Assembly (NCBI GenBank): GCA_031268125.1 | Contig: JAIRXT010000256.1 | Location: 1 to 7,141 of the forward strand | Direction of reading: 5' to 3' | DNA from: Treponema sp. | GTDB taxonomy: Bacteria > Spirochaetota > Spirochaetia > Treponematales > Breznakiellaceae | DNA length: 7,141 bases | In this document: piece after piece, positions 5,939 through 7,141 of the stretch | Layout of the letters: each line of letters starts with the position of its first letter | How positions within the stretch are numbered: the stretch's first letter is position 1 | Program-made: the position numbers and the translations under genes | Notes under the pieces: model-generated | Databases searched by the model: none | Seen by the model: the letters and a program-made list of their open reading frames with translations, nothing else | Told to the model about the DNA's origin: nothing

Positions 5939-7141
5939 TTGAAAGAACAGAGGAGGATATATCTGAACCATGCCGCCACATCGGCGGTTAAGGCGCTGCG
6001 GGTAACCGGCGGGCTGATAGCTTATTTGGAAGAGAACCGGCATGTCAGCGGGGGGCGGAATTTCGGGGACCTTGGCGACGGGGCCCTGATACACCGGGCC
6101 CGCCGGACCCTGGCGGAATTTTTTGGGGCCCCGTCAGCCGCTTCGGTGGTTTTTACATCCGGCGTTACCCTGTCCCTCAACATGATCCTGGGGGGTTTAT
6201 TAAAGCCGGGGGACCATGTCCTGGCGACCCATGTGGAGCATAACGCCGTGGCCCGGCCCCTGTGGCGGCTGCGGCAGCAGGGCCGTATCGAAGCGGATTT
6301 TCTGCCCAACGCCCCGGACGGCAGCCTGGACCCGGCGCTGATCACGCGGCACGTCCGCCCCCGTACCCGGCTCCTGGTGATGACCGGGGCCTCCAACGTG
6401 CTGGGAACCTTGCAGCCCTGGGAGGCGTGTTTTGCGGAGGCCAAAAAACACGGCCTTTTTACACTGCTCGATGCCGCCCAGACCGCAGGCTGTGTTCCCC
6501 TGGCCTTTAACGAACACACCGACGCCCTGGCTTTTACGGGCCACAAAGGGCTGGGGGGCCTGGCGGGGACGGGGGGCTTTATCCTGTCCAAGGCCGCCGC
6601 CGCCCTGGTGGAACCCTGGCTTTGCGGGGGCACCGGCAGCGCCTCCGATTCTTTGGATCAGCCCTGCTTCCTCCCGGATAAATTCGAAAGCGGCACGGCG
6701 AATGTTCTGGGGATTTTGAGCCTTGCCCTGGGAGTGGAGGAAATACAGGAACAGGGCATTAGAAACATCCGGCAGCGGGAACAGGAACTGACCCGCCGCT
6801 TTATGGCCGGGGCCCGGAGCATAGCGGGGCTCACGGTATACGGGCCTGAAAAGGCGGAACAATCGGCCCCCCTGGTTTTGGTAAACGCCCCCAGGGATTC
6901 CCCCTGGTTCGACAACGCCGTCCTGGCCCAAAAGCTCTACGATGATTACGGCATTATCACCCGCTGCGGCCTCCACTGTTCCCCCCTGGCCCACCAGTGC
7001 GCCGGAACTTTTCCACAGGGCGCCCTGCGCTTCAGCTTTGGCAGCGAAACCACCGCCGAAGAAATCGACACGGCCTTGACCGCTCTGGAAGAAACGATAG
7101 TACCCGGTAAACGCCAAACAACCGGATACCAGGGGAAACAA
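5939..7141 (+). CDS. Cysteine desulfurase-family class V aminotransferase, 3' end cut by the window
   Basis: The frame is open for 401 codons to the window edge with no stop. It encodes a PLP-dependent fold-type I enzyme. Seen in order: IYLNHAATS at 7-15, the substrate/PLP region THVEHNAV at 97-104, the PLP-ring contacts D178 and Q181 in DAAQTAG, the PLP-binding lysine K203 in FTGHKGLGG, and the cysteine loop RCGLHCSPLAH with C347. A C-terminal RFSFG is followed by a closing helix. The GLHC-P-AH loop is typical of cysteine desulfurase-like proteins that may draw sulfur (or selenium) from cysteine (or selenocysteine); the acceptor here is unknown. The fold looks complete, so only a few C-terminal residues are probably missing. 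An in-frame TGA at 5906 limits the start. TTG 5939 is the only usual start codon before the conserved strand, behind a weak G-run, so I prefer it. It may share a transcript with the gene before it. Confidence 0.85.
   Translation, partial: MKEQRRIYLNHAATSAVKALRVTGGLIAYLEENRHVSGGRNFGDLGDGALIHRARRTLAEFFGAPSAASVVFTSGVTLSLNMILGGLLKPGDHVLATHVEHNAVARPLWRLRQQGRIEADFLPNAPDGSLDPALITRHVRPRTRLLVMTGASNVLGTLQPWEACFAEAKKHGLFTLLDAAQTAGCVPLAFNEHTDALAFTGHKGLGGLAGTGGFILSKAAAALVEPWLCGGTGSASDSLDQPCFLPDKFESGTANVLGILSLALGVEEIQEQGIRNIRQREQELTRRFMAGARSIAGLTVYGPEKAEQSAPLVLVNAPRDSPWFDNAVLAQKLYDDYGIITRCGLHCSPLAHQCAGTFPQGALRFSFGSETTAEEIDTALTALEETIVPGKRQTTGYQGKQ

Noticed and set aside
6022..6633. 203-codon open frame on the minus strand
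   Set aside because: It is also opposite the desulfurase gene; an Arg/Ser/Pro-rich translation without motifs marks it as a shadow.
6200..7141. 313-codon open frame on the minus strand
   Set aside because: It is opposite the cysteine desulfurase frame, which has an intact active site. The glycine/glutamine-rich translation shows no family features.

Overview
The window is a gene-dense, G+C-rich bacterial segment, roughly 60-70% G+C in the lines I counted by eye, with one sharply AT-rich gene inside it. The gene set fits an anaerobe with ferredoxin and NAD(P)H redox metabolism. My best guess is a spirochaete of the termite-gut Treponema type: an exported TPR protein and a secreted beta-rich protein lie beside an Nfn-type transhydrogenase. 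That placement is inference from gene content and style, with no marker gene present.

Layout from left to right. Positions 1-253 hold no convincing gene but contain a small stem-loop and a perfect 12-bp palindrome just before the first gene. At 254-2092 (+) is a 612-residue exported protein of unknown family with outer-membrane-barrel character. Facing it is a minus-strand cluster, read right to left: nfnA (5269-4409), nfnB (4355-2880) and a TPR protein (2851-2162). The gaps are 53 and 28 bases, and a hairpin plus T-run lies directly behind the last stop, so this looks like one operon. nfnA and nfnB together should make the electron-bifurcating NADH-dependent ferredoxin:NADP+ oxidoreductase, which links the NADH, NADPH and ferredoxin pools. 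The TPR protein is exported, so its place in the operon is unexplained.

A divergent control region (about 5270-5428) separates the cluster from two plus-strand genes. The first (5429-5896) is a small pyridoxamine-phosphate-oxidase-like flavin protein at about 31% G+C, almost certainly a recent import. The second (5939 to the window edge) is a class V aminotransferase of the cysteine desulfurase family with lysine, aspartate, glutamine and cysteine active-site residues in place. It starts at TTG and has no stop before the window ends.

Three of the six genes appear to use non-ATG starts (nfnA TTG, the flavin protein GTG, the desulfurase TTG), and nfnB's start moves inward from a GTG that overlaps its ribosome binding site. 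I found no RNA genes, CRISPR arrays, insertion sequences or a clearly new multi-gene system. The least explained items are the exported barrel-like protein with its palindromic leader, the AT-rich insert, and the link between Nfn and a periplasmic TPR protein.
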